Shown: in pieces, positions 32,186-40,125 of the stretch
Layout of the letters: the number at the start of each line of letters is the position of its first letter
Numbering within the stretch: position 1 is the stretch's first letter
DNA from: Actinomadura syzygii
Lineage (GTDB): Bacteria; Actinomycetota; Actinomycetes; Streptosporangiales; Streptosporangiaceae
Direction of reading: 5' to 3'
Length of the DNA: 64,000 nucleotides
NCBI RefSeq assembly: GCF_008085905.1
Contig: NZ_VSFF01000019.1
Span: forward strand, 62,001 to 126,000
Position numbers and translations under genes: made by a program
Notes under the pieces: model-generated
Databases searched by the model: none
Told to the model about the DNA's origin: nothing
Seen by the model: the letters and a program-made list of their open reading frames with translations, nothing else

Positions 32186-32247
32186 GGGATCGCTGTGACC
32201 AGGGCCTCCGGGTGGGATGGGTCCGGACGCCGCTTACGATCCGTGGT

Positions 32248-33510
32248 GTGGAGGTCGAGATTGTCGCAAGCCTCACCGGGCTTGCCGGGCTCGCGATCGG
32301 GCTCGCCAGCGGATTGGCGGTGAGAGTGAGCGAACGAGCCCAGCAGGCGCCGGTGCCCTCGACGCCGTCCGGCGGACTGCCGCCGGGCGTGGCGTCCGTC
32401 CTCAGCGTGCTCCGGTCGTCGGCCGTGGTCGTGGACGGCGAGGACCGCGTGCTCCGCGCCAGCTCGGCCGCGCGTGCGTTCGGTCTGGTCAGCGGTGATC
32501 GCCTGGTCGTGGACGAGGTGCTCGCGATGGCCCGGCTCGTCCGCCGGGACGGCGAGATCCGGGAGACCGAGATCCAGGTCGCGCCGAGCGGGTCGCGCAG
32601 CCGCGCGGACGGCCGCTGGTTCGCCGTCCGGGTCGCGCCGCTCGGTTCGCACGGGCTCGTCCTCGTCCTCGCCGAGGACCTGACGGACATGCACCGCACC
32701 GAGGCGATCCGCCGTGACTTCGTCGCGAACGTCAGCCACGAGCTGAAGACCCCGGTCGGCGCGCTGTCACTGCTGGCCGAGACGGTCGAGGGCGCGGCCG
32801 ACGATCCCGAGGCCGTCCGCCGGTTCGCGGGACGGATGCAGTACGAGTCGGTGCGGCTGACCAACCTCGTCCAGGACCTGATGACGCTGTCGCGCGTGCA
32901 GGGCGACGAGCCCCTGCCGGCGCTGCGTCCCGTCACCTTGGACGAGGTGATGGCCGAGGCGATGGAACGCTGCCAGACCAAGGCGTCCGCGAAGGACATC
33001 GAGCTCACCGTCGGCGGCGAGGACGGCCTGCGCGTCCGCGGCGACCAGGAGCTGCTGGTCACCGCGCTGCGCAACCTGGTCGACAACGCCGTCGCCTACA
33101 GCCCCGAGCACACCCGCGTCGTCGTCGCGACCAAGCGGCGCGATGACGGCCACGTGGAGGTCAACGTGACCGACCAGGGGATCGGCATCCCGGACGGCGA
33201 GGTGGAGCGGATCTTCGAACGCTTCTACCGCGTCGACCCGGCCCGCTCCCGCCAGACCGGCGGCACCGGCCTCGGCCTCGCCATCGTCAAGCACGTCACC
33301 AGCAAGCACGGCGGCGACGTGACCGTGTGGAGCAAGGAGGGGCACGGGTCGACGTTCACGATCCGGCTGCCGCTGCTCGACGCCCCGCATCGTCCCCCCG
33401 CCGGCATCACCTCGGCGAACAAGGACACGGCCAAGAACAACGCGGACGCACAAGTTGACGCGGACGCGGGTAAGAACATCGAGAACACCGCCCGGGAGGG
33501 AACACCGTGA
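32248..33510 (+). CDS. phoR: Phosphate-sensing histidine kinase (PhoR/SenX3)
   Basis: A 420-residue kinase. One or two N-terminal membrane segments (about 4-25) are followed by a PAS-like region (60-150), HisKA with His164 in FVANVSHELKTPVGAL, and HATPase_c with LRNLVDNAVAYS, TDQGIGIP and TGGTGLGLAIVKHV. The C-terminal tail is Asn/Asp/Lys-rich. The GTG at 32248 gives an N-terminus like other SenX3/PhoR proteins; a GTG 12 codons upstream is an alternative. It is coupled by GTGA to the response regulator. The phoU-phoR-phoP arrangement and PHO box identify it as the phosphate-starvation sensor. Confidence 0.93.
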   Translation: MEVEIVASLTGLAGLAIGLASGLAVRVSERAQQAPVPSTPSGGLPPGVASVLSVLRSSAVVVDGEDRVLRASSAARAFGLVSGDRLVVDEVLAMARLVRRDGEIRETEIQVAPSGSRSRADGRWFAVRVAPLGSHGLVLVLAEDLTDMHRTEAIRRDFVANVSHELKTPVGALSLLAETVEGAADDPEAVRRFAGRMQYESVRLTNLVQDLMTLSRVQGDEPLPALRPVTLDEVMAEAMERCQTKASAKDIELTVGGEDGLRVRGDQELLVTALRNLVDNAVAYSPEHTRVVVATKRRDDGHVEVNVTDQGIGIPDGEVERIFERFYRVDPARSRQTGGTGLGLAIVKHVTSKHGGDVTVWSKEGHGSTFTIRLPLLDAPHRPPAGITSANKDTAKNNADAQVDADAGKNIENTAREGTP

Positions 33511-34187
33511 CCCGCGTGCTCGTCGTGGAAGACGAAGAGTCGTTCAGCGACGCACTTTCGTACAACCTGCGCAAAGAGGGCTTCGAGGTGGCCGTCGCGG
33601 CCACCGGTCCCGACGCGCTGGACATCTTCGAGCGCAACGGTGCCGACCTCGTGCTGCTCGATCTGATGCTCCCCGGCCTGCCCGGCACCGAGGTGTGCCG
33701 GGAGCTGCGCGCCAAGTCCAGCGTCCCCGTCATCATGCTGACCGCCAAGGACAGCGAGGTCGACAAGGTCGTCGGCCTTGAGCTCGGCGCGGACGACTAC
33801 GTCACCAAGCCGTTCTCCACCCGCGAGCTGATCGCGCGGATGCGGGCCGTCCTGCGGCGCCAGGGCGAGGTCGAGGAGCTGGCCCCCGCGACGCTCGAGG
33901 CTGGACCGGTCCGGATGGACGTCGAGCGGCACGTCGTCAGCGTCGGCGGCGACCCCGTCCAGCTTCCGCTCAAGGAGTTCGAGCTGCTGGAGGTGCTGCT
34001 CCGCAACGCGGGGCGCGTCCTGACCCGCATGCAGCTGATCGACCGCGTCTGGGGCGCCGACTACGTGGGCGACACGAAGACGCTGGACGTGCACATCAAG
34101 CGGCTCCGCGCCAAGATCGAGGAAGTGCCGTCGACGCCGCGGTACATCGTCACCGTCCGCGGCCTGGGTTACAAGTTCGAGCCCTGA
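33507..34187 (+). CDS. phoP: Response regulator PhoP/RegX3 (OmpR family)
   Basis: A 226-residue OmpR-type regulator. The receiver domain has Asp9/Asp10 pocket residues in VVEDEESF, phospho-acceptor Asp52 (LVLLDLMLPG), and Lys in DYVTKPFS. The winged-helix domain runs from about 130 to 226 (LPLKEFELLEVLLRNAGRVL, then GDTKTLDVHIKRLRAKIE). It activates phosphate-starvation genes by binding 11-bp repeats. The start GTG overlaps the kinase stop. A 15-bp hairpin terminator follows 11 bases after the stop. Confidence 0.95.
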   Translation: MTRVLVVEDEESFSDALSYNLRKEGFEVAVAATGPDALDIFERNGADLVLLDLMLPGLPGTEVCRELRAKSSVPVIMLTAKDSEVDKVVGLELGADDYVTKPFSTRELIARMRAVLRRQGEVEELAPATLEAGPVRMDVERHVVSVGGDPVQLPLKEFELLEVLLRNAGRVLTRMQLIDRVWGADYVGDTKTLDVHIKRLRAKIEEVPSTPRYIVTVRGLGYKFEP

Positions 34188-34198
34188 CGGATAGGCGG

Positions 34199-34229
34199 AA
34201 CGGCCCGTCCAGCGGCTGGACGGGCCGTT
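34199..34229 (+). terminator. Strong intrinsic terminator after phoP
   Basis: Perfect 15-bp arms AACGGCCCGTCCAGC / GCTGGACGGGCCGTT around a single G, effectively a stem with a short loop, are followed by CTGTCAT. It also lies downstream of the convergent LpqE-like gene and may work in both directions. Confidence 0.88.
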
Positions 34230-34266
34230 CTGTCATAGGTTCATGAGCCCCTGGCGGGGCGGCGGG

Positions 34267-35196
34267 TCAGTGACCGGCGCCGGGCGACTCCGACGTCGTC
34301 GGGGACGCGGACGTGCCAGGCTCGGTGCTCGCGGTCGGCGACGGGCTGCCGCCGCCAGGCGTCTGCGGGGCGCCGGGCGTGGCCGATCCCGGGCCCTGGG
34401 CGGGCTGGCTGGGCAGCGGGAAGGTCGCGAAGTCGTCCTGCTGCGGGATGATCGGCACCTGGAAGTCGATGCCGCCCGCCTTCTCGAACTGCATCCGCAC
34501 GAGGACGGTCGACCCGGCGAGCAGTTCCTGCCGCAGGCTCGGCAACACCACGAGCGGCTGGTCGCCGCTCGGCGCGCCCGGCGCGGTCTGCTGCGGCGCG
34601 GCCGTGTTGCCCGACGCCGGGCTGGTCGTCGGCTCGGGCGTGGCGCCCGGACCCGTGGGTTCAGGCGTCGCGCCGGGCGTGCCCGGCGTGGCGGACGCGG
34701 TGGGCGTGCCGGTCGGCTGGCCCGTCGCGGCGCCGCCCGGCTGCCCGTTCTGCTTCTTCCGGGACGTCGGCGTCGGGCTGGGGGTCGCCGTCGGCTTGCC
34801 GAGCAGCTTGACGAGCGCGCCCGTCCCGTCCGCGGCGGCGCCCGGCAGCTCGATGCCGCCGCCGATCTGCGCCGGCCCGGCGAACTGCGGGGAGCTGACC
34901 GAGATGAGGCGGTCCGGCCGGCCCTTGACCTGGTTGATCATCACGCCGTAGAGCGGCAGCGACAGCCCCGGGGCGACCGGCTGGTCGGGACGCGGGCCCA
35001 GCACGAACATGTTGCGCAGGGCGATCTGCGCCGCCGCCGGCTTGTCCTTCGGGACGGAGACGTTCACGCCGTCCGTGAGCTGCGTCGGGGACGCCGACTG
35101 GGGCTCCTCGCCGGCGCCGCAACCGGTGATCACCGGCGCGATGGCGACGGCGCCAGCGACGGCCAGCGTGACCATTCGACGGCTGTTACGGATCAC
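34267..35196 (-). CDS. LpqE-like lipoprotein with Pro/Thr-rich insertions
   Basis: A 309-residue lipoprotein precursor. The signal peptide ends in a lipobox (PVITGC, Cys about residue 26). Residues about 38-135 and 210-250 have the beta-sandwich pattern of LpqE / PCu(A)C-like proteins (NVSVPKDKPAAAQIALRNMF; PLYGVMINQV; LVRMQFEKAGGIDFQVPI). They are split by an insertion of about 75 residues made of Pro/Thr/Ser/Gly repeats (TPGTPGATPEPTGPGATPEP). A similar tail ends the protein. In M. tuberculosis lpqE (Rv3584) is the divergent neighbour of carD; here one gene lies between. Its function is unknown; copper binding is a possibility. Confidence 0.75.
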   Translation of the reverse strand: MIRNSRRMVTLAVAGAVAIAPVITGCGAGEEPQSASPTQLTDGVNVSVPKDKPAAAQIALRNMFVLGPRPDQPVAPGLSLPLYGVMINQVKGRPDRLISVSSPQFAGPAQIGGGIELPGAAADGTGALVKLLGKPTATPSPTPTSRKKQNGQPGGAATGQPTGTPTASATPGTPGATPEPTGPGATPEPTTSPASGNTAAPQQTAPGAPSGDQPLVVLPSLRQELLAGSTVLVRMQFEKAGGIDFQVPIIPQQDDFATFPLPSQPAQGPGSATPGAPQTPGGGSPSPTASTEPGTSASPTTSESPGAGH

Positions 35197-35373
35197 GGCG
35201 TCGGTCTCCTCGCGAATGTTCTGCCAAGGCGTGGCATCGAGAATGGCACGAAAGTTGTGAGAGCGGCGTCAGGGACGCCAGAGGAAGCGTAGCGAGACCC
35301 GACGGGAAGCACCGCTTTGGGGTACCCGACACGCCATTTTTCCCTCCCCCGGTCGCCGCCCGCGCGGGGGTCG

Positions 35374-36147
35374 TCAGCCCGTTTTCAGCGACTGGACCTT
35401 CTGGCTGAGCTCAGGGCCGGGCCGCGGGGCTTGGAGGACCTCGTTGACCACCCCGTCCGGCTGGACGAAGACGGCGGTCATCCCGGTCCCGGGCAGCCCC
35501 GGCATGCCGCGCGGCGGGGCGTAGGCGCCCGCGAGCACGCCCGAGCGGTCTTCGAGGACCAGCGGCGTCCCGTTGTGGGCGGTGCCCGCGCACGCCTTCA
35601 ACTCCTTCAGCGGCGTCCCCTTCTTCCCGGCGACGGGACGCGGATCGGCGACGAGCCAGAAGTTCAGCACGCTCTCCTGCGTCCGGGCGGCGAGTTCGGC
35701 CACGACGTTCTCGCACTCGTATCCCGGCGGGACGATGCCGATCACACCGGGACGGAGGTTGCGCAGGGAGATGGGGGAGTGCTCGCCGGCCACGAGGTCG
35801 GCGGAGCCGGCGGGCAGCAGGCCGCCGATCCGGCCGGGGCTCGCGGACGGGCGCGGCGCGAGCTGCGCGCCGGTCGGACGGGGTGCGGGACGGGGCCCGA
35901 ACGCGGTCATCAGGACGCCGCTGAGCAGTGCCACCAGCAGCGCGCCCGCGATGATCGGGACGGCGACGCCGAACCTCGTCAGCGGGCCGCCGAACCGGCG
36001 GATCCGGGCCCGGCGGCGGCGCCGGCGCTCCTCGCGGTGGTAGGCGACCACGTCGCGGTCGAGCTCGCGGGCGTCATCGGGCACCACGACGTCAACGCGG
36101 GGCAGCCCGTAGTCATCGGGCTCCGGGTCGTCGCCGTCCGGCCTCAC
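35374..36147 (-). CDS. Conserved actinobacterial single-pass membrane protein, unknown function
   Basis: A 257-residue protein. The cytoplasmic N-terminus contains DPEPDDYGLPRVDVVVPDD and a basic run REERRRRRRARIRR. One membrane helix follows (about 66-90, VAVPIIAGALLVALLSGVLM). The extracellular part (100-257) has two cysteines (YECEN and LKACAG) that may form a disulfide, and a C-terminal SQKVQSLKTG. GGAGGTG, with its GGAGGT five bases before GTG 36147, decides this start over an ATG 38 codons upstream. It sits between the LpqE-like gene and the divergent carD. I do not recognise a named family. Confidence 0.75.
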   Translation of the reverse strand: MRPDGDDPEPDDYGLPRVDVVVPDDARELDRDVVAYHREERRRRRRARIRRFGGPLTRFGVAVPIIAGALLVALLSGVLMTAFGPRPAPRPTGAQLAPRPSASPGRIGGLLPAGSADLVAGEHSPISLRNLRPGVIGIVPPGYECENVVAELAARTQESVLNFWLVADPRPVAGKKGTPLKELKACAGTAHNGTPLVLEDRSGVLAGAYAPPRGMPGLPGTGMTAVFVQPDGVVNEVLQAPRPGPELSQKVQSLKTG

Positions 36148-36492
36148 TCCGCACCTCCGTCCTGGCCACTCGTCGGCTGAGCCGTCCCATTCGGCCCCTT
36201 CCGGGCGCTTCGTACCCGCAGTACCCGGCCTGTTCACCTCCAGTATGGGATGCATCCGCATCGGCCGGTGGGGGATGCTTGTAACCAGGGCCGGTTACCG
36301 GTAATGACGATCCGGCGCGATCCACGTGGTTTTTCGGCTACCCTGAGTACGGTGAACTGGACGAGGATGCACCATTAAAGGGCTTTGTCAATACCCCAAT
36401 ATGCGGCTTGACCTGGGCATTTGTCTGGAAGGCCGGTTCAGCCACGCAGGTTTCCGTGGTACCCTGGTTCTAGCGGAAGGGGTACTTGTCAC
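36148..36492. promoter_or_regulatory. carD upstream region with two TACCCT -10-like elements
   Basis: This spacer between divergent genes holds no gene. TACCCT occurs at 36339-36344 and 36460-36465. The second is about 30 bases before the carD start and within the sequence GGTACCCTGGTTCTAGCGG, which resembles SigA-type promoters of actinobacteria. Its -35 equivalent would be TTCAGC (36437-36442), a weak match. GGAAGGGGTACTTGTCAC precedes the carD start. Confidence 0.5.
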
Positions 36493-36975
36493 ATGACTTT
36501 CCAGGTCGGCGACACCGTCGTCTACCCCCACCATGGGGCTGCTCGGATCGAGGCCATCGAGACTCGCACCATCAAAGGTGAGGAAAAGACCTATCTGGTC
36601 TTGAAGGTCGACAAGGGCGACCTGACAGTGCAGGTCCCGGTCGAGAACGTCGAGGACGTGGGTGTCCGTGACGTCGTCGGCCAGGAGGGTCTGGAGAAGG
36701 TGTTCGAGGTGCTTCGCGCACCCTACACCGAGGAACCCACCAACTGGTCCCGCCGGTACAAGGCGAATCTGGAGAAGCTCGCCTCCGGTGATGTGAACAA
36801 GGTCGCCGAGGTCGTCCGCGACCTGTGGCGGCGCGACAAGGAACGCGGACTGTCCGCCGGTGAGAAGCGCATGCTCGCCAAGGCGCGGCAGATCCTGGTC
36901 AGCGAGCTCGCGCTCGCGGAGAAGACCAACGAGGACAAGGCAGAGGCCCTGCTCGACGAGGTCCTGGCCAGCTGA
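36493..36975 (+). CDS. carD: RNA polymerase-binding transcription factor CarD
   Basis: A 160-residue protein with the CarD/CdnL layout. The N-terminal RNAP-interacting Tudor-like domain is at 1-55 (FQVGDTVVYPHHGAARIEAI). The C-terminal helical DNA-binding domain is at 65-160 and includes the conserved Trp in LWRRDKERGLSAGEKRML and the NWSRRYKANLEKLASGD segment. It stabilises open complexes at rRNA and other promoters. I chose ATG 36493; longer in-frame upstream sequence is not conserved. ispF begins 13 bases after the stop, so the two are co-transcribed. Confidence 0.97.
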   Translation: MTFQVGDTVVYPHHGAARIEAIETRTIKGEEKTYLVLKVDKGDLTVQVPVENVEDVGVRDVVGQEGLEKVFEVLRAPYTEEPTNWSRRYKANLEKLASGDVNKVAEVVRDLWRRDKERGLSAGEKRMLAKARQILVSELALAEKTNEDKAEALLDEVLAS

Positions 36976-36988
36976 TCGGCCGGATGGG

Positions 36989-37483
36989 TTGAGCGTACGG
37001 CTTCCACGGGTGGGCGTCGGTACCGACGTCCACCCGTTCTCGTCCGAGCCGCGTCCGCTATGGGTGGGCGGGCTCGAATGGCCCGGTGAGGGCTACGGCC
37101 TCGCCGGGCACTCCGACGGCGACGTCGCCGCGCACGCCGCCTGCGACGCGCTGCTGTCGGCCTGCGGGCTAGGCGACCTCGGCGCCGTCTTCGGGACGAC
37201 CGACCCGCGCTGGTCGGGCGCGGCGGGCGTCGCGTTGCTGCGGGAGGTGGCGCGGCTCGTGCATGAGGCCGGGTTCACCATTGGGAACGTCGCCGTTCAG
37301 GTGGTCGGGAACCGTCCCAAGATCTCCAAGCGGCGCGGCGAGGCGGAGAAGACGCTGTCCGAGGCGCTCGGCGGGGCACTGGTAACCGTCACCGCCACTA
37401 CTACGGACGGCCTGGGCCTGACAGGCCGAGGCGAGGGCGTAGCCGCAATAGCCACCGCCCTCGTCCTCCCCCCACCCTCCTGA
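36989..37483 (+). CDS. ispF: 2-C-methyl-D-erythritol 2,4-cyclodiphosphate synthase
   Basis: A 164-residue trimeric enzyme of the MEP isoprenoid pathway, forming MEcPP from CDP-ME-2-phosphate. The metal site Asp/His is in VGVGTDVHPF (D13, H15) and the third ligand is in GLAGHSDGDVAAHAACD. Further family motifs are DLGAVFGTTDPRW and VTVTATTTDGLGLTGRGEG. A TTG start at 36989 follows GGATGGG and gives the expected N-terminus; a GTG at 37010 is possible. ispD, which usually lies between carD and ispF in actinobacteria, is absent here. The last 30 codons show a shift to A-ending codons. Confidence 0.93.
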   Translation: MSVRLPRVGVGTDVHPFSSEPRPLWVGGLEWPGEGYGLAGHSDGDVAAHAACDALLSACGLGDLGAVFGTTDPRWSGAAGVALLREVARLVHEAGFTIGNVAVQVVGNRPKISKRRGEAEKTLSEALGGALVTVTATTTDGLGLTGRGEGVAAIATALVLPPPS

Positions 37484-37595
37484 GCCCGCCTGCCTCGGCC
37501 CTGCGCGCCTGAGTCCTGCGCGCCTGGGGGCCGTCTACCTGACCCGCCTACCTGGGGTCTGCACGGCTGCGGTCTACCCGCCTGAGCTCCCCGTA

Positions 37596-37625
37596 CCTGC
37601 GTGCCTGGTGCCTGCGTGCCTGGTG
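37596..37625. repeat. Perfect 15-bp tandem repeat in the ispF-fahA spacer
   Basis: CCTGCGTGCCTGGTG occurs at 37596-37610 and 37611-37625 without mismatch. Confidence 0.9.
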
Positions 37626-37807
37626 CCGCGTGGCCGGGCCCCATGTGGCCGGGTCCGCCTCTGCCTGAGCCGACGCACTACTACTCCTGACAGGCATTTC
37701 GCGGCCTATTGGTCTGCGGTCGGTAGCTGGTTATCCACAATCTCGCAACTCATTGCCGTCCGGTGCCTGGGCGTTTGACGATGGTGGTAGCCGGTCCGCC
37801 CCCGGGC

Positions 37808-37853
37808 GGGAGGGGCATGCTTTTCAGCGTTGGGAGGGGCATGTCTTTCAGCG
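37808..37853. repeat. Two near copies of a 22-24 bp unit
   Basis: GGGAGGGGCATG followed by CTTTTCAGCG or TCTTTCAGCG occurs at 37808-37829 and 37832-37853, with one or two differences. Confidence 0.8.
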
Positions 37854-37992
37854 CAGTGCTCTGCGGTGGGGCGGGTGGTGGGCGCAGGCGTGGCGTGGAG
37901 TGACGTTGGCGTGGTGTGACGCGGGTGCGGTGTGGCGAGGCCGGGTGGTTCGGTTGTGCGGCGGTGCTTGCTGGGGCTTGCGGCCGTAGTTG

Positions 37993-39222
37993 TCAGGGGG
38001 CCTCGGGGGGCTGTGCTGGGTACACCGTGCCTGTCACTTCACCCAGGGTTATTCGGGAGCCTGACGCGCCCGGTGCCTGGGCGCGGAGGGTCACTGTGTC
38101 GCCGTCCTCCAGGTACGTGCGTTTCGTGCCGTCCGGGAGTTCCAGGGGCTCGTCGCCGTTCGAGGTCAGTTCCAGCAGGCAGCCGCGCTGGTCGCGGTCC
38201 GGGCCGGAGACCGTCCCGGACGCGAACAGGTCCCCGGTGCGCAGGGGGGCGCCGTTGACCGTCGCGTGGGCGAGTTGCTGCGGCGACGTCCAGTACATGT
38301 CCGCGAACCGGGGACGCGCCACCACCTGGCCGTTGATCAGGACCTCCAGGTGCAGGTCAAGGCCCCACGGCTCGGCGCAGCGCAGGTACGGCAGGGGCTC
38401 CGGGTCCTGGACGGGCGGCGTCACCCGCGCGGGCTCCAGTGCCGCGACCGGCACCACCCACGAGGAGATCGACGTCGCGAACGACTTGCCGAGGAACGGG
38501 CCCAGCGGCTGCGACTCCCACATCTGCACGTCGCGCGCGCTCCAGTCGTTCACCAGGACGAACCCGAACACGTGGTCGCGGAACGCGCCAGCCGGGACAC
38601 CCCGCCCCGGAATGGACGGCACGCCCGCCACGAACCCGACCTCCGCCTCGAAGTCGAGCCGCGTCGACGGGCCGTACGTCGGCTCCGGCTCGCCCGGCGT
38701 CCGGCGCTGCCCGGACGGCCGGATGATCGGCGTCCCGGACGGATACACGGTCCCGGCCCGTCCGTGGTAGGCGACTGGCAGCCGCTTCCAGTTGGACGGC
38801 AGCGGCTCGCTCCTCGGGCGCAGGATCCGTCCCGTGTTCCTGGCGTGGTGCTCGGACGAGAAGAAGTCGACATAGTCCGCGACCTCGAAGGGCCGGAGCA
38901 GCGCCACGTCCGTGACGGGAATCAGGTGCGGCTCCACCCGCTCGCGGAAACCCTCGTCGGTGAGCAGTTCGACCAGCCGCGCCCGGTTGGCCTCCCAGAC
39001 GGGACGTCCCGCCACCATGAAGGCGTTCAGCGAGCCGGACGCGAAGCACCGGCGGTCGTCCACTAGCCCGGCGGCGGACAGCGAGGCCAGGTCCAGGACG
39101 AACCCGCCGATGGCCACCCCCACGCGGGGCAGCTCACCCGGTCGGGAGAACACCCCGTACGGCAGATTCTCGATGCCGAACCCGCCGTCCGCGCTACCCG
39201 GAACCCACGAATCGGTCGTCAT
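37993..39222 (-). CDS. fahA: Fumarylacetoacetase
   Basis: A 409-residue enzyme that splits fumarylacetoacetate into fumarate and acetoacetate, the last step of tyrosine catabolism. The N-terminal domain has IENLPYGVFSRPG. The catalytic domain has DYVDFFSSEHHARNTGRILR with the active-site His, LPVAYHGRAG, the metal-site segment LDFEAEVGFVAG, and FVLVNDWSARDVQMWE with GPFLGKSFATSIS. Length is right for FAH. A partner gene of unknown function precedes it by 30 bases on the same strand. No other tyrosine-degradation gene is in the window. Confidence 0.96.
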   Translation of the reverse strand: MTTDSWVPGSADGGFGIENLPYGVFSRPGELPRVGVAIGGFVLDLASLSAAGLVDDRRCFASGSLNAFMVAGRPVWEANRARLVELLTDEGFRERVEPHLIPVTDVALLRPFEVADYVDFFSSEHHARNTGRILRPRSEPLPSNWKRLPVAYHGRAGTVYPSGTPIIRPSGQRRTPGEPEPTYGPSTRLDFEAEVGFVAGVPSIPGRGVPAGAFRDHVFGFVLVNDWSARDVQMWESQPLGPFLGKSFATSISSWVVPVAALEPARVTPPVQDPEPLPYLRCAEPWGLDLHLEVLINGQVVARPRFADMYWTSPQQLAHATVNGAPLRTGDLFASGTVSGPDRDQRGCLLELTSNGDEPLELPDGTKRTYLEDGDTVTLRAQAPGASGSRITLGEVTGTVYPAQPPEAP

Positions 39223-39252
39223 GCCGCTATTTCTTCCCCCACCGTTCCCCTT

Positions 39253-40068
39253 TCATCCGGTGATGGACATCGGGCGAAGAGCCGACAGCGCGGCCTCGAT
39301 CTCGGGCGTCCCGTAGGCGGACAGCAAGCGCCGCGCCCCATCCGCCTCGTCCTCGCCCAGCGTCAGAAGGTCGGTGATCACGTCTCCGGGGTCGGTGCGG
39401 GAGAGCGCGTCGCGGACGTCCCCTGCCCCCGTTCCGGCCACGGCGGCGGCCAGCAGGGCGTTCAGGGGTCCTGGGCCTGGGCCGTCCTGGCCGCCCGCCA
39501 GGACGAACGGCAGGTCGCGCTCCGCGCAGGCCGAGATGAACGCGGCCAGCCCCTCCACCGCGCCGGACGTGTGGAAAGCGGCGCCCAGCGGCGCTCCCCG
39601 GTCACGGGCGGCGGCGACACGGTCGAGCGCGTCCCGCCAGCCGGGCGACGGCCGCACCTCGATGTGCGCGGGCGCGTCGGGCGGAAGCCGGGCGATCGTC
39701 ACGGCGGCGGCCCGCGCCTGGTCCGCGTCGCCGGGGAGCGGGACCCGCAGCGCCGAGACGCGGACGCGCGGCTCGCCCCGGGCGGCGTCCAGCGTCGCGG
39801 ACAGGTCCTCGATCCCGCTGTCGGCGACCAGGCCGAGGTCGAGCAGGTCTTCCGGGACGAGCCGCGCCCGCAACTCCGCGAACCGCGACGCCGGGCACAG
39901 GAACCGCCCGGCGGCCGGATGCCGGGCCGCGCGGCGGTAGGTCGGGAGCGCCTCGTCGAGTGGGACGCGCTCCTGCCGAACACGCCCCCGCGGCACGGAC
40001 CCGGGCGGAACGGGCTTCGGTGGGAAGAGCGCGGCGTCGTCGATCAGCCGAGCGAGTAGGGCGCTCAT
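39253..40068 (-). CDS. Uncharacterised protein co-located with fumarylacetoacetase
   Basis: A 271-residue soluble protein with no signal peptide or membrane segment. Alternating strands and helices (RFLCPASRFAELRARLVP; RVRVSALRVPLP; APAHIEVRPSPGWRDALDRV; APLGAAFHTSGAVEGLAAFI; LPFVLAGGQDG) suggest a TIM-barrel-like fold. The N-terminal MSALLARLIDDAALFPP with Asp and the invariant-looking phrase AAFHTSG could be functional sites. It probably forms an operon with fahA (30-base gap), so a role in aromatic amino acid catabolism is possible but not shown. I do not recognise a named family. Confidence 0.7.
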   Translation of the reverse strand: MSALLARLIDDAALFPPKPVPPGSVPRGRVRQERVPLDEALPTYRRAARHPAAGRFLCPASRFAELRARLVPEDLLDLGLVADSGIEDLSATLDAARGEPRVRVSALRVPLPGDADQARAAAVTIARLPPDAPAHIEVRPSPGWRDALDRVAAARDRGAPLGAAFHTSGAVEGLAAFISACAERDLPFVLAGGQDGPGPGPLNALLAAAVAGTGAGDVRDALSRTDPGDVITDLLTLGEDEADGARRLLSAYGTPEIEAALSALRPMSITG

Positions 40069-40125
40069 GACCCATGACTACCCGGCCGCGGGAGACCTCA
40101 CCGCGCGCGGCCAAGGTCGTGCCGT

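Larger units (their letters stand above)
37484..37992. other. 509-bp spacer with short tandem repeats, no gene supported
   Basis: Between ispF and the convergent fumarylacetoacetase gene there is no convincing coding frame. It holds CCTGCGTGCCTGGTG twice in tandem (37596-37625) and a 24-bp period near-repeat with GGGAGGGGCATG (37808 and 37832). TTATCCACA, an exact DnaA-box sequence, occurs once at 37731-37739. The left part has CCTGCGCGCCTG-like units. Confidence 0.65.

Noticed and set aside
37731..37739. Exact DnaA box TTATCCACA
   Set aside because: Only one copy is present and there is no dnaA, dnaN or AT-rich region nearby. It is not evidence of an origin.
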